The position numbers and the translations under genes are program-made. DNA of 56,644 nucleotides from an uncultured Azospirillum sp. (lineage in GTDB: Bacteria > Pseudomonadota > Alphaproteobacteria > RF32 > CAG-239): positions 1 to 56,644 of the forward strand of contig UQAB01000011.1 in the NCBI GenBank assembly GCA_900538765.1, written 5' to 3'. The notes below the pieces were generated by a model. It had not been told where the DNA came from. It searched no databases and saw nothing but the letters and a program-made list of their open reading frames with translations. The stretch's first letter is position 1. Every line of letters starts with the position of its first letter. Positions 17,311 through 25,154 of the stretch are shown piece by piece.

Positions 17311-18603
17311 TTAATCAGGCTCTTTAATTCGTTCTATGTTGGCGCCGACATTTCTTAATTTTTCATCCAGATGTTCATAACCGCGGTCAAGATGATATAC
17401 CCGGTTAACAATCGTTTCGCCTTCCGCTGCCAGCCCTGCTAATATCAAAGCGAAAGAAGCGCGCAAATCCGTTGCCATAACAGGGGCGCCGTAAAGCTTG
17501 TCAACGCCGCGGACAATAGCGGAAGCATGCCCGTGAACGTTAATGTTTGCCCCCATACGTAATAATTCGGGAACATGCATAAACCGATTCTCAAAAATCG
17601 TTTCCGAAATCATGGCTGCGCCTTCGGCCGTCAGCATCAAGGCTAAAAACTGTGCTTGTAAATCAGTCGGAAATCCCGGATAGTAATCAGTCATGATATC
17701 TTGTCCGGTCAGCTTACAGTTTCTGGCATCGATAATAATTGATTTTTCTTTTTCTTCAACCTTAACGCCCATATTTTTTAAAATAGTTAATGGTGTTTGC
17801 AAGGTTGAAGCCGAAGCGTTGATTAATTCGATTCTCCCGCGGGTGATTGCTGCAGCTACGGCGTAAGAACCGGCTTCAATTCTGTCGGCAATGACTTTAT
17901 GTCTGGCACCGTGAAGCTTTTTAACGCCTTCTATAGTTAAAATCGATGTATCTTTTCCGGAAATCTTAGCGCCCATGCTGTTTAGCAAATCAATTAAATC
18001 GCCTATTTCCGGTTCTTTGGCGGCGTTTTCTATTTTGGTAGTTCCCTGAGCCAGAACTGCAGCCATAAGAATATTGCAGGTAGCGCCGACGGAAGCGATT
18101 CTAAAGATAATATGCGCTCCTTTCAGGCCGTCTTCAGCGTCAGCAAAAACATAACCGTTTTTAATCTCAATCTTTGCCCCCATTTGTTCCAGTGCCGACA
18201 GGTGGATATCCATTGGCCGGGCGCCGATAGCGCAACCGCCGGGAAGAGAAAGTTCAATATGCCGTTCCCGGGCAAGAAGCGGGCCGAGAACATAATAGGA
18301 AGCGCGCATCTTGCGAACATAATCATAAGGGGCAACTAGGCTTGTCAACTTAGGCGTGCGATAAGAATAGGTTTTGGTGTTATGATCATCGATAAAGTCG
18401 TCAAACTCGTCAATCTGCGTACCGAGCTGTGTTAACAAGGCGTTCATGGCTTTAATATCGGAAAGCATGGGCATGTTCGTCAGGGTAACGGTTTCATCGG
18501 TTAGCAGACTGGCGCAGATAAGCGGAAGTGCGGCATTCTTTGCGCCGCTGATATAGATTTTGCCGTTAAGTTGTTTTCCGCCGATAATTTTGATTTTATC
18601 CAT
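17311..18603 (-). CDS. murA: UDP-N-acetylglucosamine 1-carboxyvinyltransferase MurA
   Basis: MurA catalyses the first committed step of peptidoglycan synthesis, transferring enolpyruvate from PEP to UDP-GlcNAc in the cytoplasm. The 430-residue product has the start KIIGGKQLNGKIYISGAKNA, the active-site cysteine in LPGGCAIGARP (about Cys124, the fosfomycin target) and the block DYYPGFPTDLQAQ. Length is normal. It follows a small basic protein gene and precedes sufT. Confidence 0.97.
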   Translation of the reverse strand: MDKIKIIGGKQLNGKIYISGAKNAALPLICASLLTDETVTLTNMPMLSDIKAMNALLTQLGTQIDEFDDFIDDHNTKTYSYRTPKLTSLVAPYDYVRKMRASYYVLGPLLARERHIELSLPGGCAIGARPMDIHLSALEQMGAKIEIKNGYVFADAEDGLKGAHIIFRIASVGATCNILMAAVLAQGTTKIENAAKEPEIGDLIDLLNSMGAKISGKDTSILTIEGVKKLHGARHKVIADRIEAGSYAVAAAITRGRIELINASASTLQTPLTILKNMGVKVEEKEKSIIIDARNCKLTGQDIMTDYYPGFPTDLQAQFLALMLTAEGAAMISETIFENRFMHVPELLRMGANINVHGHASAIVRGVDKLYGAPVMATDLRASFALILAGLAAEGETIVNRVYHLDRGYEHLDEKLRNVGANIERIKEPD

Positions 18604-18628
18604 GATGCTAAAGTCCTTTGCTTGAAAA

Positions 18629-18778
18629 TTATTTTGTTTGGGAATTTTGAGCTTTTAATTTTTCTCTGGCTTCTTTTTGTTTCTTTCGTTTTTCCAGGTT
18701 CTTTTGCAACGCTTTGGCTTCTTTTTCAAAGCGCAAATCGCTCCTTTTTTTCTTAAGGCTTTTCGATTCTTCGGCCAT
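18629..18778 (-). CDS. Small basic protein upstream of murA
   Basis: This 49-residue, highly charged protein (MAEESKSLKKKRSDL at the start, then Lys/Glu/Arg/Gln-rich helix to the end) has AAGGAG 9 nt before its ATG. Similar short coiled basic proteins precede murA in other alphaproteobacteria, as far as I recall. No function is known. It ends 25 nt before the murA start and probably opens the operon. Confidence 0.7.
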   Translation of the reverse strand: MAEESKSLKKKRSDLRFEKEAKALQKNLEKRKKQKEAREKLKAQNSQTK

Positions 18779-18897
18779 ATCGCGGAACTCCTTTGTTAAT
18801 ATGTGCTTATCATATAATAAGATGTTTAAAAAAGCGATAAGATTCTGCTGTAAAACGGCGGGAAGATGGCGAAAAACTCACAAGATTAAAAAAGTTC

Positions 18898-18926
18898 TTG
18901 ATTTTTATTTTAAGAATGGATATGTT
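18898..18926 (+). promoter_or_regulatory. Sigma70-type promoter of tRNA-Thr
   Basis: TTGATT (18898-18903), a 17-bp spacer and TATGTT (18921-18926) place a start about 8 nt before the tRNA. Confidence 0.6.
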
Positions 18927-18940
18927 CACTTTCAGTTAAG

Positions 18941-19015
18941 GCCGCCATAGCTCAGTGGTAGAGCACGTCATTGGTAATGACGGGGTCGCAAGTCCGATTC
19001 TTGCTGGCGGCACCA
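18941..19015 (+). tRNA. tRNA-Thr (anticodon GGT), CCA encoded
   Basis: The cloverleaf is complete: acceptor GCCGCCA with TGGCGGC, D arm GCTC/GAGC with a short 7-nt loop, anticodon stem CGTCA/TGACG with loop TTGGTAA (anticodon GGT, reading ACC), T stem GCAAG/CTTGC, discriminator A and encoded CCA at 19013-19015. The T loop reads TCCGATT, with C rather than the near-universal U at position 55. The 3' half is the target of the adjacent recombinase remnant. Confidence 0.93.
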
Positions 19016-19819
19016 TTTGTCAATTTCAGGCGTTTTTAGCAGTTTATCAAACGGTTTAGTTATTGAAAAACAAAGATTTTTTCCTTCGATTTTGCAGTCC
19101 GATAATATTAATCTCAAAATTTCTTTTTTCGTGCTAAGAATCGGACTTTTTAGAAAAACGCCAACATTTGCAGCCACTTCAGCGATATTTGCCAATATTT
19201 CATCGGTTTCGGTATCAATCTCAAGATATCTGTCCATATCTTTTTGAAGCTTTTCTTTTTCCAGTTCAATCTCGGTTTTAAGTTCATTATACATTTTTTC
19301 ATCACATTTGCCTTGGATATAGCCACGAAATAAAGTTTTTATCTGTTCATCAAGGTTATGCAGCTTTATTGTAATGTCACGTTTAAGATTGGCTGTATTG
19401 ATATTTTCTTCTTTAAGCCGCTTTTTAACTTCTGCCTTAATATTTTTCAACATATCGTCACTGATGGCAAAAGGTAAGCAAAGCTCATTTTCCAGCTGTT
19501 TTAAGATTTTGGCTTCATTTAATGGTTTTTGACTGCATTTTGAACGTAATTTATTACATTTAAGATAATTATAAGAATGTTTGTCATCTTTTACTTTAGT
19601 CTCACAAGTCATTAAACTACCACAACAACCACATCTGACTAAACCGGTAAAGATGTATTGTTTATCACCATAATATAATTTACTCGGCGCCCGTTTTCTT
19701 CCAGCCATAGTATCCTGGACAATACGGAATAATTCTTCATCAATAAAAAGCGGATAATTATGCTTATATTTTATAAAAGGAGCACTAAAAACAACCTTGT
19801 GCGTAATTTTGTGATGCAA
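18968..19819 (-). pseudogene. Large serine recombinase, C-terminal remnant
   Basis: The 283-codon open frame contains only the C-terminal part of a large serine recombinase: the end of the recombinase domain (FIDEELFRIVQDTMAGRKR), a zinc ribbon with CGCCGSLMTC and a later C..C pair, and the long coiled coil. The N-terminal resolvase catalytic domain is missing upstream, so the gene is broken. Its last codons run antisense through the tRNA-Thr gene (ending RQQESDLRPRHYQ), which marks the tRNA 3' half as the attachment site. No second attachment copy was seen on the right side. Confidence 0.8.
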
Positions 19820-19972
19820 TGATATTGATTCTCACATTTATTAAAATTTCATTAACGATTAAAATTACCAACAAAAAAACAAAGAATGGCTCGAAATTAA
19901 ATTGTTCGACACATCTAAATATATTCTTCGGCAAAAATGCACAAAAAACGACACTAACCCCCAAAAAAATGC

Positions 19973-20001
19973 TTGACTTTGGAGAGCATGTTTAGTAATG
20001 T
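19973..20001 (+). promoter_or_regulatory. Promoter facing right, upstream of GIY-YIG gene
   Basis: TTGACT (19973-19978), exactly 17 bp, then TAATGT (19996-20001). Transcription would start near 20008 and run through a hairpin into the GIY-YIG gene, leaving a leader of about 155 nt. Confidence 0.65.
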
Positions 20002-20069
20002 ACTCGTATATTCGGAAGGATATAAAAAAATAGCCACCGTGGTGGGTGGCTACGGAGCAGAACATACAT
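19992..20069 (-). CDS. Possible small hydrophobic peptide (25 aa)
   Basis: A 25-codon frame starts MYVLLRSHPPRW and ends in a hydrophobic stretch. It is preceded by AAGGAG, but only 3 nt before this ATG. A second ATG at 20065, in another frame (66 codons, starting MFCSVATHHGG), has the better 7-nt spacing. The frame spans a terminator-like hairpin, so it may not be translated. It would fit a type I toxin only if the facing right-hand transcript is the antitoxin. Coding status is uncertain. Confidence 0.25.
   Translation of the reverse strand: MYVLLRSHPPRWLFFYILPNIRVHY
20024..20053 (-). terminator. Hairpin with T-run on minus strand
   Basis: TAGCCACC (20031-20038) and GGTGGCTA (20045-20052) form an 8-bp stem. 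On the minus strand it is followed by seven T, so it would terminate the leftward transcript after about 60 nt. On the plus strand it is a leader hairpin without a T-run. Confidence 0.65.
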
Positions 20070-20094
20070 TCACTCCTTAACTAAATAGGTTTTA

Positions 20095-20123
20095 AATGTA
20101 GCTCCTTATTTTAACGAAGTCAA
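20095..20123 (-). promoter_or_regulatory. Promoter facing left, antisense to GIY-YIG leader
   Basis: On the minus strand TTGACT (20118-20123), 17 bp and TACATT (20095-20100) predict a start near 20088. The -35 box overlaps an inverted repeat GTCAATA (20119-20125)/TATTGAC (20138-20144). The transcript overlaps the right-facing one by about 80 nt. Confidence 0.6.
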
Positions 20124-20164
20124 TATTTTTGTTCTGATATTGACAATATTTAAGGAGAAATACA

Positions 20165-20509
20165 ATGATTAGTATTTCATGGAAAGGAGGAATTTCTTAT
20201 GCCTCCCAAAATAAAGATAAGATACCAACTTATGCAGGTATTTACGTCATAACAGATATGAGTGGAAAAATTTACTATGTAGGTCAAGCTAATGACTTGC
20301 AACGGCGTTTTAATGAACATCTTTGCGATAGTGAACCTAATATTAGTTTAAAGAATTTTATTCGGCGTAATATGGCAAAGTTTTATTGGGTCGGCTTTCC
20401 CAACAAAGATGACAGAAATGGAGTGGAGCTATTTTTATTTAAAAAAATCTCTCCTGCTTTAAATGATGCTGTTCCCTGCGGTAAAACACCAATACCTGTA
20501 TCTTGGTAA
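20165..20509 (+). CDS. GIY-YIG domain nuclease-like protein
   Basis: The 114-residue protein has the GIY-YIG core: AGIYVITD..GKIYYVGQA with the tyrosines, then NDLQRRFNEHL with the catalytic-type arginine and histidine, and a late glutamate in NGVELFLFK. It is a stand-alone single-domain member and may cut DNA. AAGGAG precedes the ATG. It is the first gene of the island with an intact start and is controlled by the facing promoter pair described at 19973-20123. Confidence 0.75.
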   Translation: MISISWKGGISYASQNKDKIPTYAGIYVITDMSGKIYYVGQANDLQRRFNEHLCDSEPNISLKNFIRRNMAKFYWVGFPNKDDRNGVELFLFKKISPALNDAVPCGKTPIPVSW

Positions 20510-20514
20510 TAAGA

Positions 20515-20546
20515 AAGGAGTATGGCTTTGGTCATACTCCTTAAAA
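20515..20546 (+). terminator. Intrinsic terminator after GIY-YIG gene
   Basis: AAGGAGTATG (20515-20524) and CATACTCCTT (20533-20542) form a perfect 10-bp stem with an 8-nt loop, followed by an AT-rich tail. Confidence 0.7.
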
Positions 20547-20609
20547 TTTATTAAATTTTAATAATTTTATATTAATCTTTGAATAAAATAGACAGAGAAA
20601 GATATTAAA

Positions 20610-21881
20610 ATGCTAGTAGAATTTAAATTTGAGAATTTTAGAAGTTTCAAAAACGAAACATATTTTACATTGGAACCATCTACACAAAATGGGAAAAATA
20701 CAAATATAATTGAAACAAATCTCAAAAAAATTCCTCAGCTTTATCGAACAATGGGGATATTTGGTGCAAATGCCTCAGGTAAATCAAATTTTATTTTAGC
20801 CTTAAGTCTTTTTAAGTTTTTGATAAAAAAAAGCTTTAAAAATGAAATTAATCAAAATCTTCCCGAAGAAAAATATTTATTAAGTAACGACAATTTAGAA
20901 AAACCTACATCTTTTGAAATTTCTTTTATATATAAAGGAAAATTGTATAAATATGGCTTAAAATATTCACAGAAGGAAATTTTATACGAATCCTTGGTGT
21001 ATGCAAATATATCCGAGAACGGAAGTGCTCGCGAGAATAAGCTGTTTACTAGAGATAAAGAAACAGGGATTAAAGCTAAAGGACTTCCCCAAGCTTGGAT
21101 TGATGAATTAGCTAATAATCGTGTATTTCTATCTGAAATCATTAACAATAGGAAATGCCAAATACCAGAAATTTTGGACGCATATGATTATATTGTAAAC
21201 AAGCTTCATACCGCAAAAAATAAAACGTCTTTAGACTTTACTTTAAATATGCTTCAAAGTAACGATAAACCTTTAATGTTAGATTACATAAAAAAAGTAG
21301 ATCTAGATTTTATTGATATCTGCATTAAAAAGGTGCCGACGGAAGATATTTTAGGAAAACTAAAAAATGAAAAAGATAAAAATGAGTTTACAGAATTTAT
21401 GTTAAAACGAATTTTATCAGGAGAATCGGAAATTTTAGATATTAGAGTTTTGCACAAAACAGAAGATGGCAACATAGCAGAACTTGACCTTGATAAAGAA
21501 TCTGAAGGAAGTAAAAAATTTCTGTCTCTAGCAGGACCTATTGTTAATGCATTAAAAACTGGTTCCACTTTATTCATTGATGAACTGGATGCTTCATTAC
21601 ATCCATTATTTGTTAAACATATTGTATCTTTATTTAATGATTCTAAATTTAACAAGAATAATGCTCAATTAATTTTTACTTCTCATGCATTTTATTTAAT
21701 GGATGGAAATACGCTAACTAGAGATCAAATATGGCTAATTAACAAAGACAATGGTTGTACTTCTACGGTTAAATCCTTAAAAGATTTCAAAGAACCAAGA
21801 AAAAATAAATCTTTCTATGAAGCTTATATTAGTGGTCAATATGGAGCCATTCCCACTTTTGATACTCAAAATAACGAATGA
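20610..21881 (+). CDS. AAA family ATPase, defence-type (AAA_15/AAA_21-like)
   Basis: The 423-residue protein has Walker A GANASGKSN (about residues 52-60) after an N-terminal FENFRSFKN segment, Walker B LFIDELDASLHP near 320 and a TSHAF switch segment. These are the features of RecF/SMC-like ATPases of the RloA/OLD group, which act in abortive infection or anti-phage defence and usually pair with RloB or carry a TOPRIM domain. Its C-terminus ends SGQYGAIPTF, typical of the RloA-like form, but no RloB-like partner follows. Codon use is AT-rich like the island. Confidence 0.8.
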   Translation: MLVEFKFENFRSFKNETYFTLEPSTQNGKNTNIIETNLKKIPQLYRTMGIFGANASGKSNFILALSLFKFLIKKSFKNEINQNLPEEKYLLSNDNLEKPTSFEISFIYKGKLYKYGLKYSQKEILYESLVYANISENGSARENKLFTRDKETGIKAKGLPQAWIDELANNRVFLSEIINNRKCQIPEILDAYDYIVNKLHTAKNKTSLDFTLNMLQSNDKPLMLDYIKKVDLDFIDICIKKVPTEDILGKLKNEKDKNEFTEFMLKRILSGESEILDIRVLHKTEDGNIAELDLDKESEGSKKFLSLAGPIVNALKTGSTLFIDELDASLHPLFVKHIVSLFNDSKFNKNNAQLIFTSHAFYLMDGNTLTRDQIWLINKDNGCTSTVKSLKDFKEPRKNKSFYEAYISGQYGAIPTFDTQNNE

Positions 21882-21900
21882 TTAAGAAGTTAACCATAAA

Positions 21901-21924
21901 TATTAAAAAATCTTATTTTTAATA
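21901..21924. terminator. AT-rich hairpin between convergent genes
   Basis: TATTAAAAA and TTTTTAATA pair around a 6-nt loop between the convergent ATPase and BRO-N genes. It is plausible as a weak bidirectional terminator. Confidence 0.45.
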
Positions 21925-21970
21925 ACTTAACTTCCTGCTATTATGGACACGAGGTTGGTAAAATAGCCAA

Positions 21971-22828
21971 TTACTCACAATCTTTTGATTTTAATTTTTT
22001 CTGTTTAGGCTTGGTTGGCAAATAATTTTCATCGGTTACGACTTTTTGCCCTGTACGTTCTTCAAAATCTTCTTTAGCCCGTTTGGAGATATTTCCGCCG
22101 ATTTTAGCCGCTTGTTTATTTTCTTTCATACCAGTTGCATTGATGTTTTCAGCAACCTGACGTGTTGACAATTCAGCCAAAGCTGTAAAAATAAGTTCGG
22201 CTTCGCTCATATGATCGCGTAAATTTTGTGATTTCAAACCTTTTAATTGCTTATGTTCTTTGACGGACAATCCCGACCATTCCTGATGAATAATATTTGT
22301 CAGAATCGCATATTCTTCATCTTTGGTAATTTCGTGTTCTTTCCAATAGTCGGTTAATTTATTGCGGGTTTCTTGTCCCGTCATACGCTGTTGTATCCAT
22401 TTATCCGAATGACCTAGTTTTTGCCAGTTTTCACGTGCTCTATCTATGCTTAATGATGGATCGGCTGTTTCTTTCATTCGTTCATAACCAACACGAGCTA
22501 ACCATTGTTTAATCGGCTCAGCTTTGGAGCTAGGAACAGATTGAACGATACGCAACATTGTTTCAGCATCAGCAACAGCAGTTAAATATTTTTTACCGTC
22601 CGCGGCTTCCAATTTCAGTTGGTGACAATTTGTCACCGACTCAGAGGCGCCCTCGTTTCTCAAACGCTCAGACAATTTATTCCAATATTTACGAGCGGTT
22701 TGATAATCTTTTTCAATTAAAATTGAAATGACGTCAACAACGGAAAAATACCAAATATCTTTCTCTTCATCATAAGTTGAACGGATTTTAGTTTGTTCAA
22801 AAAGTTTAATATCGTTTTTCATTGGCAA
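21971..22828 (-). CDS. BRO-N domain protein (antirepressor-like)
   Basis: The 285-residue protein starts with a BRO-N type domain (IRSTYDEEKDIWYFSVVDVI, then the RKYWNKL segment), followed by a helical C-terminal region with TGKE-like KWIQQRMTGQETRNKL and a lysine-rich tail. BRO-N domains bind DNA and occur in phage antirepressors and as accessory genes inside type I restriction loci. A role in gene regulation is inference. It lies downstream of a short repeated gene end (22869-22975). Confidence 0.7.
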   Translation of the reverse strand: MPMKNDIKLFEQTKIRSTYDEEKDIWYFSVVDVISILIEKDYQTARKYWNKLSERLRNEGASESVTNCHQLKLEAADGKKYLTAVADAETMLRIVQSVPSSKAEPIKQWLARVGYERMKETADPSLSIDRARENWQKLGHSDKWIQQRMTGQETRNKLTDYWKEHEITKDEEYAILTNIIHQEWSGLSVKEHKQLKGLKSQNLRDHMSEAELIFTALAELSTRQVAENINATGMKENKQAAKIGGNISKRAKEDFEERTGQKVVTDENYLPTKPKQKKLKSKDCE

Positions 22829-22868
22829 AATATCCTAAAATTTCACATTTATTTTAGTTTAATCGGAT

Positions 22869-22979
22869 ATTGCTAAAATTTACATAATAAATTCAGATTA
22901 CCAACAATTCAGATTGCTGCTTTTCTAAACTATCCTCAAAAAGTTCAACTTTCCTATTTAATTCCTTAAAATCCTCATA
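22869..22979 (-). repeat. Duplicated 3' gene end, copy A
   Basis: On the minus strand this encodes a coiled C-terminus ending ELNRKVELFEDSLE..QSELLVI before a stop at 22893-22895. A downstream sequence follows that is identical for 23 nt to copy B. No intact gene leads into it. The rest of the 345-bp gap (22829-23173) holds no convincing gene, only a decayed open frame. Confidence 0.55.
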
Positions 22980-23173
22980 GTTTTCAGTCCGATAACTGCA
23001 CAGTATCGCGCACCATTTTTAAGATTTCCGCATTTATTGCGGATTTTTTTCTTTTTAAACAAAAGTTTATCTAGTCTGATTTTAAGCATTTTCATAATGG
23101 TACTTTTAAGCCGGCTTAAACTGCTTATGCCCCATAATTTGACGTAGAACCAGAAGTCCATACCTGTATGAAC

Positions 23174-23782
23174 TTACAATAGCTTGTGAATATCATATTC
23201 GTCATAGCCCTCGTAATAATAACTTACATCAATGCCTTTCATAAAGATTTCTCGTTCATCAATTTTATCTGTTAAAGCATTTTTTAAGAGATGTTTTATT
23301 TCGATATCTTTAACTGGACTTCTTTCCATTGCTGATAAATAATCTTCTTTATCGATTTTATTCCAATCAACAACTTGTTTAATTTCTTTCTTAAATATTA
23401 AATCCAGCCAAATTCTTGTTGAGCGGCCGTTTCCTTCGCGGAAAGGATGGGCAATATTCATTTCAACATATTTTTCAACAATTTCATCAAAAGTTGATTG
23501 TGGCATTTTATCAATATGCTTTAAGGATTGTTCCAAATACATTACAGGGGCAAATCTGAAGTTACCTTTTGATATGTTAACATCACGCATTTTGCCGGCA
23601 AAATCATAAATATCTTCAAACAAATACTTATGAATCTGTTTTAATCCAGAAAATGTACCTACTTCTATCTGATTGATTTTACCACTATCAAAAAGCTTTT
23701 TAGCCTTTTCTTTACTGAGTTTTTCTTCAGCCTTATTCAGTTCAATTTGATTAGTAATATTTAATTTATTTTCTAAAACCAT
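23174..23782 (-). CDS. Class III Fic protein (AMPylator with C-terminal inhibitory motif)
   Basis: Fic proteins transfer AMP or other nucleotides to target hydroxyl groups. The 202-residue protein has the complete motif HPFREGNGR (112-120) and closely follows the pattern of the Neisseria meningitidis Fic protein, including NISKGNFRFA and IWLDLIFKKEIKQVV. The C-terminus has SYYYEG (187-192), the S-x-x-x-E-G inhibitory motif of self-inhibited class III Fic proteins. Autoinhibition relieved by monomerisation is known for that family and is inferred here. No separate antitoxin is needed or seen. Confidence 0.9.
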   Translation of the reverse strand: MVLENKLNITNQIELNKAEEKLSKEKAKKLFDSGKINQIEVGTFSGLKQIHKYLFEDIYDFAGKMRDVNISKGNFRFAPVMYLEQSLKHIDKMPQSTFDEIVEKYVEMNIAHPFREGNGRSTRIWLDLIFKKEIKQVVDWNKIDKEDYLSAMERSPVKDIEIKHLLKNALTDKIDEREIFMKGIDVSYYYEGYDEYDIHKLL

Positions 23783-23833
23783 TATTAATCATCTTTCGTA
23801 AAGAAGTCTATTATATTTTTATGATAATATAAA

Positions 23834-23935
23834 ATTGCTAAAATTTACATAATAAAATCAAATTGCCAACAATTCAGATTGGTTCAGCTCCAAGTTCCCC
23901 TCAAACAACTCAATTTTCCTTGTCAATTGTGATTT
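23834..23935 (-). repeat. Duplicated 3' gene end, copy B
   Basis: On the minus strand this encodes a C-terminus ending LTRKIELFEGNLELNQSELL (then two residues and a stop at 23858-23860), homologous to copy A, followed by the same 23-nt sequence. It lies just upstream of the Fic gene, as copy A lies upstream of the BRO-N gene. The C-terminus may come from a specificity subunit of a lost type I restriction system, but this is uncertain. Confidence 0.55.
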
Positions 23936-23963
23936 AGTAAAAAGGCATTGACTTTTACTAAAT
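23932..23963 (+). promoter_or_regulatory. Inverted-repeat operator over -35 of XRE gene
   Basis: ATTTAGTAAAA (23932-23942) and TTTTACTAAAT (23953-23963) form a perfect 11-bp inverted repeat with a 10-bp spacer. It overlaps the -35 box of the gene at 24007, so autoregulation by that protein is likely. Confidence 0.6.
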
Positions 23964-23975
23964 TAAAGCTATATT
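23948..23975 (+). promoter_or_regulatory. Sigma70-type promoter of island XRE gene
   Basis: TTGACT (23948-23953), 16 bp and TATATT (23970-23975), within the operator noted at 23932-23963. Confidence 0.65.
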
Positions 23976-24006
23976 TCTATTGTCTTGATAATTAATGGAG
24001 GTTAAA

Positions 24007-24978
24007 ATGGATAATGCATTAATTGAACTGGCTTTAAAGACCTTGTGTTGTAATCAGAAAGAACTGGCGCAAAAGCTAGGTGTTTCTTCTACACAAATTA
24101 CAAAATGGAAGAAAGGTGAATATATGTCTTCCGAGATGGAGAACAAGTTAAGAGCAATGTTGAATCTCGGTCAAGCGGATTATCCGGACTTTATTTTGTT
24201 GTCCGGATCTAAGGAGCAGGCAAAGAAATGGGAAAAGCTTATTATGTTTTTGGCAGAACAGGCTGCAGAAAATGACGAAACGGGATATGAAGCTTATCAA
24301 CTGACAGACACACCAGAACTTTTATGCGTAAATACAATGCAGGTTTTAAATGATATGGGAGTAGTTATTCCACAGGCCTTTCCTGAAGATTTGGATATCG
24401 ATTATAATTATATGCATTATAATGATAATCAAATAGGGGCGTTTGAGATTGCTATGAATAACCCGATTGCAGCGTTGATTTATGATATTTTTGAAGCATT
24501 GACAAATTTAAGTGGATTTTATCAAGCATATATCAGCGACCTGATGGATGATGAAGTGTTGGATTTGGAGATGACGTCGGCAGGGAATATTGAACCGTGT
24601 TTGATTGAGTTGGCTGCTGCAAAACAGACTCCTGATGAAAAATTTGCTCCTGATTTCAGGGGCTTCAGAAAAAAGGTGCTGGCAGAATATAGAGAATGGC
24701 TGGATATTGTCAAAATGACGGCTATGCAGCATAGCATCCCATTGAGAGTAGAACTAATGGATCTTATTTATCGGGAAAGTAATGAAATCGGAGCGGCAGC
24801 AGAAGCTCGAAGTTTGGGTTTTAACGAGACACGTTTACATCCGGACATTTATATGAATGAGCTGCTAGTTGGAATGAGAACAATTCACCAAATTCTTCCG
24901 TTTATAATGAAAAAAATAGGAATATATGACGAATTTCATCTGGATGAATCAGATTTTTATCTCAATAATCAGAAGTAG
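24007..24978 (+). CDS. XRE-family regulator with long C-terminal domain
   Basis: The 323-residue protein has an N-terminal helix-turn-helix (NQKELAQKLGVSSTQITKWK, about residues 13-32). A long acidic helical region follows that I cannot assign to a named domain. Start 24007 is supported by GGAGG 5 nt upstream. An 11-bp inverted repeat over its promoter suggests it represses itself. It is the probable regulator of the island. The C-terminal region might sense a phage or stress signal, but nothing in the sequence shows this. Confidence 0.7.
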   Translation: MDNALIELALKTLCCNQKELAQKLGVSSTQITKWKKGEYMSSEMENKLRAMLNLGQADYPDFILLSGSKEQAKKWEKLIMFLAEQAAENDETGYEAYQLTDTPELLCVNTMQVLNDMGVVIPQAFPEDLDIDYNYMHYNDNQIGAFEIAMNNPIAALIYDIFEALTNLSGFYQAYISDLMDDEVLDLEMTSAGNIEPCLIELAAAKQTPDEKFAPDFRGFRKKVLAEYREWLDIVKMTAMQHSIPLRVELMDLIYRESNEIGAAAEARSLGFNETRLHPDIYMNELLVGMRTIHQILPFIMKKIGIYDEFHLDESDFYLNNQK

Positions 24979-25154
24979 TTCTTTAGAGTGGAAGTTAAAT
25001 GAAGGAATTTATAAAGACCATAAAATGGAAATAGAGGGCCCAAAGGCATTGAACAGAAAAATTGGTTAATATAAGTTATTGGAATTTTATAAAATATTTG
25101 ATTTTAAAAACGTTTCATGTTTTACTTAAGCAAACATTTTTTTAGAGAAGTGAT

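Noticed and set aside
19865..20065. 66-codon minus-strand frame starting MFCSVATHHGG
   Set aside because: It has good ribosome-site spacing but runs through a terminator-like hairpin and the opposite promoter, and the later residues look random. Kept only as part of the antisense discussion.
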